Assembly (NCBI GenBank): GCA_045106855.1
Contig: JBGCFI010000096.1
Coordinates: 21,105 to 85,104 of the forward strand
Direction of reading: 5' to 3'
Length of the DNA: 64,000 nt
From: Granulosicoccus sp045106855
GTDB lineage: Bacteria; Pseudomonadota; Gammaproteobacteria; Granulosicoccales; Granulosicoccaceae
In this document: in pieces, positions 1-8,377 of the stretch
Layout of the letters: the number at the start of each line of letters is the position of its first letter
How positions within the stretch are numbered: position 1 is the stretch's first letter
The notes under the pieces: generated by a model
The model's input: the letters and a program-made list of their open reading frames with translations, nothing else
Told to the model about the DNA's origin: nothing
Database searches by the model: none
Translations under genes and position numbers: made by a program

Positions 1-1970
1 CTACCCGCCTCGCTCATCAAGTGGTGAAGATCATGGAGCGACAATGCGATGAATGGTGCACGCAATAGCGATAGCCAGTGCAGACGATCATGTGGATAAC
101 GCAAAGCCAGCGTCAGCGTTATCAAATCACGGACGACGGGTTTGTCACCTACCAGATCCATATCAATGGACTCATAGGCCAGCTTGTGCTCACGCAACGC
201 CGAGAAGATCTCCGCAGCCTGGGCACGCGAGCGCACAAGGATGGCTACCTGATGATCAGGATCGCCTTCGATTGCATCGGCGCACAATCCTGCCACGCAA
301 GCAGCCTCGTCACACTTGTCAGCGTCGATCAAGGGGTGCACTTGCACGCAGCCAGCATAAGTGCGATGCGCAGCCGATTCAGAATACGGTACTGCGCCGG
401 TGTCCGGATCGGCTTCGCTTGGAAAGATAGCACCGAAGGTCTGGTTAACCCAGTTGGTAACCACTGGAGCGGCGCGAAAGTTTACTGACAAGGTTAGCGG
501 CGTTACCGCGACCGGGCCAATTCCCAGCCGCTGAACGCGCCCGAAAAGCGCAACATCCCCTTCGCGAAACCTGTATATGGATTGCATAGGGTCACCAACT
601 GCGAAAAAAGTTCGCCCATCACCCGACTCCCAGGGCCGCACAATTTGCTCGAACAAACGGAACTGGGTTTGCGAAGTATCCTGGAATTCATCAACCAGAA
701 GGTGCTTGAGCGACAGATCCATGGATAAGGCAAGATCGGTTGGTGCTTCCTCGGTACCGAGAGCCAACGCAGCACGTGCCGAAATTTCACCGAAATCTAC
801 AATCGCATGTTCAGCAAAGACAAGCTGCAGTTCTAGCAACAGCCCAGGCAGGACCGTCAGGAGTTGCGATAACAACGCCCACTGCTCATCCTTATAAACT
901 GGCATAGGCAGCTTGCGAACCTCTACAAGCGCTTCAAGAAATTCTTCGTAACCTGACACGCTATCGAGAACATCCATCATCGATTGCTTGTGCGTCTCCA
1001 GATCGGCCGCACTGACACCCAGTTTTTTAGCATCACCTTTGGCGGGGAATCCTTCTTTGGTGGTGAGACGTTTTCGTGGTTTGTTTTGTGTGGTCAGTAA
1101 AGCAAAACCAATACTTGCCCAATGGTTCAGCTCACTGATATCGCTACCGGGCAATGCCGACATCTGGTGCCATAGTTGCATTTCCCAGCAAAGCTCATCA
1201 ATGTCGCCCTCCACGTGAGTCAGGGCATACTCAACGGCCTTTGACAGACAAGGAATCAGTCTCTCACCCAGCCCTGCCGGCACGCGCGTGCATAGATTTT
1301 CAATTCGCGACTCGACAAGTTCTGCCAGCATGCCCTCCAGGACCATACGAAGCTGTTCGTGATCGTCGCCAGCACTGTAGACATGACGCTTCCACTGGTC
1401 ACGTCTGGCCAACAGACTAGCCAGCAGCTGCTGTGCTCTATCCAGCTTGTTTCCCAGATGCAACAGCACAAGGTCGAGGGATTCAAGATGCGTATCGATG
1501 AACCGGCGTGCAGCTTCCTTGTACAAAGCGTCTGCGTTGTCCACCATTCCGGTGGGCGCACCCAGTGTAGACGTTACTGGCAGCCGGTGCGCCAGCTGAG
1601 TGGCCAGGGAATCTATTGTGCGAAGGTTAAGCCGCTGAGGGTTTCGCAACAACTGCCAATCAAGCTGCTCATCTCGCACCAACACTTTGCGCGCCAGTGC
1701 CAGCCCTTCAAGCTCGTAGGGATCTGAAGTTTCAGGATTACTTATCGCATGAGCCAAAGTCTCCACCACACGTTGGCGCATCTCGCTGGCAGCCTTCCGG
1801 GTGAACGTGATGGCCAGTATCTCCTCAGGTTCATTAACCTCACACAGCAATGTGAGAACCCGGCGAGTTAACAGCTCGGTTTTGCCTGACCCCGCAGGTG
1901 CTTGCACAATAAATGACTGCGCAGGGTCAAGTGCAAGTGCGCGAATGTCCTGGTCTACGGGGCTACTCAT
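1..1970 (-). CDS. UvrD/AddA-like superfamily I DNA helicase (C-terminus beyond left edge)
   Basis: ATP-dependent 3'-5' DNA helicase expected to act with the preceding nuclease in double-strand-end processing. Translating from the ATG at 1970 gives an open frame to position 1, about 656 codons with no stop, so the gene is truncated by the window edge. The Walker A motif APAGSGKT lies at residues 24-31, followed by TFTRKAA, and a Walker B/UvrD motif LVDEFQDTS is encoded near 680-705. A motif III-like GDPMQSIYRFR and a VNFRA segment follow, which is the normal order for UvrD/RecB/AddA helicases. The start overlaps the stop of the upstream gene (ATGA, 4 bp), indicating translational coupling. Any C-terminal nuclease domain, as in true AddA, would lie outside the window, so AddA is not claimed. 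Confidence 0.9.
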   Translation of the reverse strand, partial: MSSPVDQDIRALALDPAQSFIVQAPAGSGKTELLTRRVLTLLCEVNEPEEILAITFTRKAASEMRQRVVETLAHAISNPETSDPYELEGLALARKVLVRDEQLDWQLLRNPQRLNLRTIDSLATQLAHRLPVTSTLGAPTGMVDNADALYKEAARRFIDTHLESLDLVLLHLGNKLDRAQQLLASLLARRDQWKRHVYSAGDDHEQLRMVLEGMLAELVESRIENLCTRVPAGLGERLIPCLSKAVEYALTHVEGDIDELCWEMQLWHQMSALPGSDISELNHWASIGFALLTTQNKPRKRLTTKEGFPAKGDAKKLGVSAADLETHKQSMMDVLDSVSGYEEFLEALVEVRKLPMPVYKDEQWALLSQLLTVLPGLLLELQLVFAEHAIVDFGEISARAALALGTEEAPTDLALSMDLSLKHLLVDEFQDTSQTQFRLFEQIVRPWESGDGRTFFAVGDPMQSIYRFREGDVALFGRVQRLGIGPVAVTPLTLSVNFRAAPVVTNWVNQTFGAIFPSEADPDTGAVPYSESAAHRTYAGCVQVHPLIDADKCDEAACVAGLCADAIEGDPDHQVAILVRSRAQAAEIFSALREHKLAYESIDMDLVGDKPVVRDLITLTLALRYPHDRLHWLSLLRAPFIALSLHDLHHLMSEAG

Positions 1971-4720
1971 GATGGTAAACCCACGTTGTTTTCAACCCGT
2001 GTTGCTTGCGCGCCTACGCTATCCTCTTCTGACTCGCTGGCAACATCGGTGTTGATACGGCACATGGACATGAGTTCGCAATGCGTACATGCGTTTTTCA
2101 TGGGCGTCACTGTTGCTATCCCGCTGCGTAGTTCCTGTGCAATGGCATCCAGTGATGTCTTCCAATGTGTTCGCCATTCGGGCCAGCTTGCAATGGGCTC
2201 ATCAGTGTTCTTGTCAGTCTTTGCACCGCGAACCTTGGTCGCCACTTTAGGCAATGTTTGCTCATCACTTGCCACACCAATAAAGCGGCATTGATTGCTT
2301 GCCACCTGAGCAAAACTTGCAGCCGCTATTTCCTCATCAGTGAGCACGTACAAGGGCAATTGCGGATTGGCTATGCGCTCATCAGCCCAGGTAGATACCT
2401 TGTTGTGTACACCAGTTTTATAATCAAGCACCACCAGTGCTCCGTCGACTTTGTCAATGCGGTCAATGATGACGTCCATAAGAATGCCGCCATGCTCTAT
2501 ACGCTGACTCTGTTCCAGCTCAACGACTTCAAAAGGCACACGTGGAAGTTCACATTGCACTAGCCAGTCATGCAACAATCGCGTAAGCCTGACAAGCTCC
2601 AGCGCGCGAAGCCTGGGCGGGACATCGTGCTCTTGCATAGTATCTTGCACCACCTCAGTTAATGTCGCTTCAAGCTGTTCCTCTTCCAGTTCAGACAAAG
2701 CTTCGTGTGTCCTGATTCGTTGCCAGAACTGTTCAAGCGCGGCGTGCAGCAAGGTGCCATGCTGGCGCGGATCAAGACCAAGACCCACTTCCTCCAAAGG
2801 CCGGATTTTCAGGCGATGCAAGGCAAAAGCGCGAAACGGACATAAGGCCTGATTTTCAAACAGGCGCGCACCCCCACCCACCTTGGTGCCAGCGGCTATC
2901 TCAGGCCCGTAAAAATCTTCTACAGCATCAAGTGTCAATGACTGAGCCAATGTATTCATTGGATCGACAGGTTTTCCAAGCTGTGCTAGACGCGCTATCC
3001 CGGGTTGCGCCACTTCCCTGTTTTCAGCGCTGGCGGTAATCTGTGGCAGGGCTGCACGGGAGAGCTCTTTGCCGTCGCGAAGCATGACACTACTTACTAT
3101 CAATAAAGGCGTCCGTGACGCCCACAAGCTAAATTCACGCTCTGCAAGCGCGAGTCGTAAAGCTGCCGAACTTTCAGGAATCATGCACCTTTTTTGCTCA
3201 GCGATAGAAAGAAACGCACTGGGCGATCCTGCCGGTGGCCACTGCTCAGCGTCCATTCCAGCGACCCACAAACAATCGAAACCCAGGCCATGACTTTCAA
3301 GTCGACCCATGACTTTTATCGGTGTTGCTGGTGTTTCAATCTGAAAAATACGCTCTGCAGCCAATGTCTTCAACTGTGCGTAAGCACGATCAAATCGAAG
3401 CTGCTTTCCATCATCAAGCAACTGCATATCATCCAGACATTCCATCCATGCAGATACGGCCTGATACTCTTCACTGTCAATGGACTTCCCCGGCCAACCC
3501 AATAGCTCAAGCCAGACACTAAAACGGCCAGCCCAGTCGCTCAAAGTTGCGCCAGTGAGCTTGCGTCGCTTGAGCACGCGAGTGATCGCAGGCTTCAGAC
3601 GACTACCTGCATACAATTCGTTAGAGAACTGCGCAAGATCCAGTGATTGTATTCGACGATCTCGCAGCCGACGATCAAACTGCTCGCGACGCCGGACTTC
3701 CGCTTTAGCTGCCTCGCAATAGGGCGTAAGGATAACCGCGCTCAATTCACTTCCACTGATGGAGGCAGCCGTTAACTTTAACAGCGATAACGCTGCCGAG
3801 ACCACCGGCTGGTCACTCAACGACTGCCCAAGCGACACCTCATAGGCAGGTTGCTCGCGGCGAATCTCCAGTGGCGACATCGCTGGATAGAACACGCGTT
3901 CAAATGCGCGTACCACGGCATCTCGACGCTGCTGTAGATCGGGTACCACCAAACCTAAGCTCTGATGCGAGGAATGTTCCAGCTCGGCGCGCATCTGCGT
4001 TGCTATAGACAGTAATTCGGTTTCATCATCACTGTAGCTGACATCATGCACAAGAGCACACGCCTGTGGTTTATGAACTTCCACATCGGTGCCGCACCCT
4101 TTTACGACATCGATCAATTCTGCAAGCTGTGTAGGCAATTGCAGAAATCCATCCAGAATCAAGGTAGCAGGTAGCAAAGCCTGTAACTGCGACGAATTTG
4201 CTTTTCCTAAAATAGCTACCAACTCATCCGGTAATAATGCGTCGTCTATGCCCGACTGTTGATCCAGCCAGGTACGGTATTGCACCATCCAGCGTTGCCA
4301 GGCAAATTGGTCCGCGGACAGATACTGATCTTCCTGATTACAACACTTCCAGACACAAGACAGCTCCCAGGATTGTAATGCCGACCGAGCTGCTCCTTCG
4401 GTATCAAGCAACTGTACCGATGCATCACTTTCTATGATATTGCTCCACGCCTGTTGTACGAGCAACGCCGGTATCAGCGTTCTTTCGCTCAAGCCCATAC
4501 CCAGTGCCCGCTTATGCAACTCGCTCATCCAGCTCCTGAACGGCAGAATCGACGGTGTCTCCCACCACGTGTTATCAGCCTGCACATGCCACCGCTGGTA
4601 CTGCAACATATGATGCCGGGACAGGCGTTGATTGACGGTCAGTAGAACGGCACCTTCGCTAACGCTCTTACTCCAATTGTCCACTTTAGCCTCTGTCTTA
4701 TGTTCTCTCTCAGGCGGCAT
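1967..4720 (-). CDS. AddB-like DNA repair protein with PD-(D/E)XK nuclease domain
   Basis: Probable subunit of an AddAB-like helicase-nuclease, matching the proteobacterial 'probable DNA repair protein' family of about 900 residues related to AddB. The N-terminal two thirds resemble an inactivated helicase. The C-terminal nuclease domain shows GTLLHAALEQFW, then DRIDKVDG and VVLDYKTG, the acidic and Lys residues of a RecB-type active site. Cysteines in ENQALCPFRAF and in CTHCELMSMC (C-x2-C-x5-C) fit the 4Fe-4S staple of AddB/Cas4 nucleases. The frame is open up to 4813. I prefer the ATG at 4720 because the family starts shortly before the LLTVNQRLSR segment and the extra 31 residues look non-conserved; neither start has a clear ribosome binding site. 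It is coupled to the downstream helicase by an ATGA overlap and divergent from the purine operon. Confidence 0.85.
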   Translation of the reverse strand: MPPEREHKTEAKVDNWSKSVSEGAVLLTVNQRLSRHHMLQYQRWHVQADNTWWETPSILPFRSWMSELHKRALGMGLSERTLIPALLVQQAWSNIIESDASVQLLDTEGAARSALQSWELSCVWKCCNQEDQYLSADQFAWQRWMVQYRTWLDQQSGIDDALLPDELVAILGKANSSQLQALLPATLILDGFLQLPTQLAELIDVVKGCGTDVEVHKPQACALVHDVSYSDDETELLSIATQMRAELEHSSHQSLGLVVPDLQQRRDAVVRAFERVFYPAMSPLEIRREQPAYEVSLGQSLSDQPVVSAALSLLKLTAASISGSELSAVILTPYCEAAKAEVRRREQFDRRLRDRRIQSLDLAQFSNELYAGSRLKPAITRVLKRRKLTGATLSDWAGRFSVWLELLGWPGKSIDSEEYQAVSAWMECLDDMQLLDDGKQLRFDRAYAQLKTLAAERIFQIETPATPIKVMGRLESHGLGFDCLWVAGMDAEQWPPAGSPSAFLSIAEQKRCMIPESSAALRLALAEREFSLWASRTPLLIVSSVMLRDGKELSRAALPQITASAENREVAQPGIARLAQLGKPVDPMNTLAQSLTLDAVEDFYGPEIAAGTKVGGGARLFENQALCPFRAFALHRLKIRPLEEVGLGLDPRQHGTLLHAALEQFWQRIRTHEALSELEEEQLEATLTEVVQDTMQEHDVPPRLRALELVRLTRLLHDWLVQCELPRVPFEVVELEQSQRIEHGGILMDVIIDRIDKVDGALVVLDYKTGVHNKVSTWADERIANPQLPLYVLTDEEIAAASFAQVASNQCRFIGVASDEQTLPKVATKVRGAKTDKNTDEPIASWPEWRTHWKTSLDAIAQELRSGIATVTPMKNACTHCELMSMCRINTDVASESEEDSVGAQATRVENNVGLPS

Positions 4721-4847
4721 GGTACACGCGAACGCACCCGCAGGAGGGCAGCCGCGCCGTACGCACATCAGGATCTTTAAACTCGAATTGACAGTTCGTC
4801 GCCGGCTTGTCAAAGTCTGTCTTGTTCAGTCCGCTTAAGGTCGCAGT

Positions 4848-4865
4848 ATGAAACGAAAACCATGA
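4848..4865 (+). promoter_or_regulatory. possible five-codon leader ORF coupled to the oxygenase start
   Basis: An ATG at 4848, seven bases after AAGG (4837-4840), opens the frame M-K-R-K-P-stop. Its TGA (4863-4865) overlaps the ATG at 4862 of the oxygenase gene, which has no convincing ribosome binding site of its own. The arrangement would allow reinitiation at 4862. It may equally be chance, since nothing but the spacing supports translation. Confidence 0.3.
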
Positions 4866-5716
4866 AATTACCCATCGACCCCATAGCGAAGGGGCTGTGG
4901 CACCCCATTGCAGCGATCGAGGATATCCCCTTCCAGACGGAGCTACAGACTCGGCTTCTGGGCGAACGTATTCAGTATCGCAAGCAGTCAAACGAACAGG
5001 TGTCGGTTTCCTGCAGCGGCAACGCCTGCCCCGTCACCCTGGCTTATGGCTATGTATGGACATGCCTTGGTACCCCGCAAACGGCCTTGTTTGATCTGCC
5101 CGAATATGCGGAACCAGATCGACGTAATGTGTGTGCCGCAACCGTCGGTGTTCATGTATCTGCCCCGAGAGCGGTAGAGAATTTTCTGGACATGGGACAT
5201 TTCCCATTTGTACACACGGGAATACTTGGCGCAGAGCCACATACCGAAGTGCGTGAATACGACGTTCAACTCGATACTGAACGCGATGAAATCCTGGCAA
5301 CGCAATGTCAGTTCTATCAGCCTCAGGCAGCGGCGGGATCGGAAGGCGGGACACTATCGGAATACATTTACCGCGTTCCGCACCCCTATTGCTCGGTCTT
5401 GTACAAATCCTGCCCCACGGACAGTTCGCGCCTCGATGTTATCGCTTTGTTTGTGCAACCCGTCGATGAGGAAAACATCAGAGCGCATGCTTTAGTCAGC
5501 GTAATTGATACTAAAAGTACGGATGTCGATATCCGCATGTTCCAGCAGAATATCTTCGGTCAGGACAAACCCATCCTGGAAAACCAGTACCCCAAACGCC
5601 TACCCCTCGACCCTCGGGCCGAGACACCAATCCGCGCTGACAAGTCGGCCATTGTCTACCGCCGGTGGCTTCGCTCCAAAGGTTTGCGCTATGGTGTGAT
5701 ACCAGTTGCAGCCTGA
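4862..5716 (+). CDS. ndmC: Rieske-less non-heme iron oxygenase, NdmC-like N-demethylase catalytic subunit
   Basis: Catalytic subunit of a Rieske-type oxygenase that has lost its own Rieske domain. The 284-residue protein keeps the start typical of the family (GLWHPIA) but has no CxH...CxxH pair. It passes at about residue 60 directly into YGYVWTCLG and the catalytic domain. The mononuclear iron site is intact: D110-x2-H113-x4-H118 in NFLDMGHFPFVH, with D235 in GQDKPILENQ as the likely third ligand. D110 corresponds to the bridging Asp that takes electrons from a neighbouring chain's Rieske cluster. In Pseudomonas putida CBB5, NdmC has this same architecture and removes the N7-methyl group of 7-methylxanthine, using the Rieske centre of NdmD. 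The next two genes match NdmD and NdmE. The substrate here is inferred; another methylated purine or an HpxD-like purine hydroxylation is possible. Confidence 0.75.
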   Translation: MKLPIDPIAKGLWHPIAAIEDIPFQTELQTRLLGERIQYRKQSNEQVSVSCSGNACPVTLAYGYVWTCLGTPQTALFDLPEYAEPDRRNVCAATVGVHVSAPRAVENFLDMGHFPFVHTGILGAEPHTEVREYDVQLDTERDEILATQCQFYQPQAAAGSEGGTLSEYIYRVPHPYCSVLYKSCPTDSSRLDVIALFVQPVDEENIRAHALVSVIDTKSTDVDIRMFQQNIFGQDKPILENQYPKRLPLDPRAETPIRADKSAIVYRRWLRSKGLRYGVIPVAA

Positions 5717-5835
5717 CGACCTAAAGCCAGAATTTCATTGATTCGGTGTGCTAAATCTGTTCTCCTTGAGTCATCGGACTATCCCGCTACCCGTGACTAC
5801 CTCACCGTGTTCCTGACGCTCCAAATCTGTGCCGT

Positions 5836-7665
5836 ATGATCGATCTTGAAGCAGCCCGCTATCGCTGGCATCCCGTTGCAGCCAGCTCGGATCTGGTTCC
5901 CCGGCATGTATTCCACGCGCAGATACTGGGACGTGAAATGGCCCTCTGGCGTGCTGACGATGGCAACGTCAATGCCTGGGAAAATCGTTGTCTGCATCGT
6001 GGCGTCAGGCTCTCCATCGGTATCAATGACGGACACGAGCTCACATGCCAGTACCACGGATGGCGGTATGCCAATCGCACCGCAGGGTGCACCTACATCC
6101 CGGCACACCCGGCCGATGCGCCCGCCCGTACCATTTGCAACAATACCTACCCGGTAGCGGAAAAACACGGTCTTGTCTGGAGTGGTGAAATTCCGGAAGA
6201 CCACATACCCGATCTGGGGATGCTTGATAATACAGCTATGACCCCATTGCGAGCCATCACTGTCAATGCCGGCTTGCATCAAATCCAGCTACCACTGATT
6301 GACCGCTACAACGCCAGCACCTCAAGTTACCGGGAGCAAGCTTCAAACAAATACGGGGCGGACAACCCGGATCCTTTCCTGCTGCTGTTACGCGCTAACT
6401 TGCGCAAGTCATCCAACGACGCCAGTCTGATGCCAGATGTTGCATTTTTCTTTCAGCCACTGGACGCAGGGCGCACGGTCATCCGTGGAATTCTATGCGG
6501 TGTCGATGATGGAAATACCCCGAAAGCGGTACTAACCCAACTGTTAAAACAACACGACCATATTCTGTGCAGATTGCGCGATGAGATTGAATCCAACGCC
6601 AGGCACATGCCTGCGCCAGCGCCCTGGATACCCATCATTGCCAGTGTCAGTGAAGCTAATGCCTCCATACCAGCCCTTAATACATCGGGTCGGGACGCCG
6701 CCCTGCGATTGCGTGTCGCTCATATTGACAACGTATCGCACAATGTAAAAAAATTTCGCCTGGAGCCACTGGATGCAATATCGGACGTAAAAGCTCGTTC
6801 GTCTATACCGGCGCCGCAACCCGGGGCTCATATTGATGTTCATCTACCCAATGCACTTGTCCGCCAATATTCGTTAATTAACGGCCCGGGCCAGACCGAT
6901 CACTACGCTTTTGCCGTGAAGTTACTCGACAACTCTTCCGGTGGCTCGCGGGCATTGCACGATACGATCAAGGTTGGCGATGTGCTGGCGACATCAGTAC
7001 CACGAAACAACTTTACCTTGCGACGCGATGCTGAGCACACTCATCTTATTGCTGGCGGCATCGGCATTACCCCTTTGATGTCCATGGCCCGCGCACTTGC
7101 CAACGCGCGCCTGCCTTTTACATTGCACCATTTTGTCGCCAGCGATTCAGACAGACTATTCCAGGCAGAACTCGACAGCTTCTATGACCAGGCTCATGTC
7201 AATATCGGGCTTGATCCACAGCGGACACAATCGTGCCTGTCGTCGATTTTAAGCTCACCTCTGGAACATCATCACGTCTATATATGCGGTCCCGGCCCCA
7301 TGCTCAGTTTTGCAAGAGAGAGCGCCATGCACAATGGCTGGGCAGATGCAAACATCCACTTCGAGTACTTCAAGAATATACTTGACGTGGATGATTCAAA
7401 GGCGTTCAGCGTGGAGCTTGCGCGCTCCGGCCTCACACTCGATGTACCCGCAGGCACTAGCCTGCTGGATGTACTCAAAGCACACGATGTTGGCGTGCCA
7501 TCATCCTGTGAACAAGGCGCATGTGGAACATGCCGGGTTGCGGTTCTTAGCGGCGATCCCGATCACCAGGATGTGTATCTCAGCGATTCGGAAAAAGCCC
7601 GCAAGGACTGCCTGATGAGCTGTGTATCGCGCGCACGATCGCAGCGTCTGGTATTGGACCTGTAG
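5836..7665 (+). CDS. ndmD: Rieske-FMN-ferredoxin reductase fusion, NdmD-like
   Basis: Electron-transfer partner of the Rieske-less oxygenase. Domains in order: Rieske [2Fe-2S] (C52, H54, C71, H74) at about residues 5-110; a 170-residue region resembling a worn oxygenase catalytic domain without its iron ligands; an FMN-binding barrel from about 290 with RQYSL near 342; an NAD-binding domain with GGIGITPL near 407 and CGPGPML near 484; and a C-terminal plant-type ferredoxin (C558-x4-C563-x2-C566-x29-C596). An N-terminal Rieske on a phthalate-dioxygenase-type reductase is the hallmark of NdmD, which feeds NADH electrons to caffeine-pathway N-demethylases. It starts 119 bases after the oxygenase, with no strong ribosome binding site and no predicted stem in the gap. 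Confidence 0.8.
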   Translation: MIDLEAARYRWHPVAASSDLVPRHVFHAQILGREMALWRADDGNVNAWENRCLHRGVRLSIGINDGHELTCQYHGWRYANRTAGCTYIPAHPADAPARTICNNTYPVAEKHGLVWSGEIPEDHIPDLGMLDNTAMTPLRAITVNAGLHQIQLPLIDRYNASTSSYREQASNKYGADNPDPFLLLLRANLRKSSNDASLMPDVAFFFQPLDAGRTVIRGILCGVDDGNTPKAVLTQLLKQHDHILCRLRDEIESNARHMPAPAPWIPIIASVSEANASIPALNTSGRDAALRLRVAHIDNVSHNVKKFRLEPLDAISDVKARSSIPAPQPGAHIDVHLPNALVRQYSLINGPGQTDHYAFAVKLLDNSSGGSRALHDTIKVGDVLATSVPRNNFTLRRDAEHTHLIAGGIGITPLMSMARALANARLPFTLHHFVASDSDRLFQAELDSFYDQAHVNIGLDPQRTQSCLSSILSSPLEHHHVYICGPGPMLSFARESAMHNGWADANIHFEYFKNILDVDDSKAFSVELARSGLTLDVPAGTSLLDVLKAHDVGVPSSCEQGACGTCRVAVLSGDPDHQDVYLSDSEKARKDCLMSCVSRARSQRLVLDL

Positions 7666-7675
7666 TCTGTAAACC

Positions 7676-8377
7676 ATGATCACTCTCCACGACTATGAAC
7701 TATCCGGTAATTGCTACAAGGTAAGGTTGCTGTTAAACATCCTGCGTGCCGACTATCAAAAAATACCCGTCGAATTTTACCCTGCTGCTGAACACAAGCA
7801 TGATGAGTTTCTGGCGATCAACCCACTGGGACAGTTACCCGTATTACACGATGACTCGCTGTGCATTCGCGACTCACATGCCATCCTGGTATATGTCGCC
7901 AGCGAGTACGATAAATCCGGCATGTGGTATCCCACTCATTCTGCTGCCGCTGTGGCGCAAGTCACGCAATGGATGTGTTTTGCTGATGCACTAACGGCAA
8001 CGGCATCAGCAGCACGACTGGTCAACGGTTTTTTCTATGATCTGGACGCTGACACTTGCCGTGAAAAAGCTCACGCACTTTTTCGAATTCTCGACGAACA
8101 CCTCTGGTACAACGAACGCGATAAGCGGCACTGGATAGTCGAAGGCACTCACCCGACTATCGCTGACATTGCCTGCTTTGCCTATACCATGCTTTCAGAA
8201 GAAGGCGGCATTTCACGAATGGACTACCCGGCGATTCGCCGTTGGTCTGACCGAGTCAAGCGCATACCGGGTTTCATTGTCATGCCCGGTATATTTCCGG
8301 CAGGACCGTCGCAAGAGAGTAGCGCCCAGCCAGTCACGCAAAGCTGTCCATCACCAACACACTCTGGCAGCTCATGA
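7676..8377 (+). CDS. ndmE: glutathione S-transferase-like protein, NdmE-like
   Basis: Protein of 233 residues with an N-terminal thioredoxin-fold GST domain (LHDYELSGNCYKVRLLL, NPLGQLPVL, then RDSHAILVYVA) and an all-helical C-terminal domain (about 95-205). The tail after residue 210 is Ser/Pro-rich and probably disordered. In P. putida CBB5 a GST-like protein, NdmE, is a structural part of the NdmC-NdmD complex rather than a transferase. The same gene order here supports that role. It follows the reductase by 10 bases and overlaps the ATPase gene by 4 bases (ATGA). A conventional GST activity cannot be excluded. Confidence 0.75.
   Translation: MITLHDYELSGNCYKVRLLLNILRADYQKIPVEFYPAAEHKHDEFLAINPLGQLPVLHDDSLCIRDSHAILVYVASEYDKSGMWYPTHSAAAVAQVTQWMCFADALTATASAARLVNGFFYDLDADTCREKAHALFRILDEHLWYNERDKRHWIVEGTHPTIADIACFAYTMLSEEGGISRMDYPAIRRWSDRVKRIPGFIVMPGIFPAGPSQESSAQPVTQSCPSPTHSGSS

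Noticed and set aside
503..1561. Short minus-strand ORFs inside the helicase region
   Set aside because: They are out of frame with the continuous helicase frame, which is open from 1970 to the left edge with all helicase motifs.
4862..5716. Oxygenase gene as a truncated pseudogene because the Rieske domain is missing
   Set aside because: The frame is intact, the bridging Asp and iron ligands are conserved, and the next gene supplies a Rieske domain, as in NdmC/NdmD.
4862..7665. HpxD/HpxE-type hypoxanthine or xanthine oxygenase as the primary name
   Set aside because: HpxD keeps its own Rieske domain and HpxE lacks one. The split seen here plus a GST-like third gene fits NdmC/D/E better; Hpx is kept only as an alternative substrate idea.
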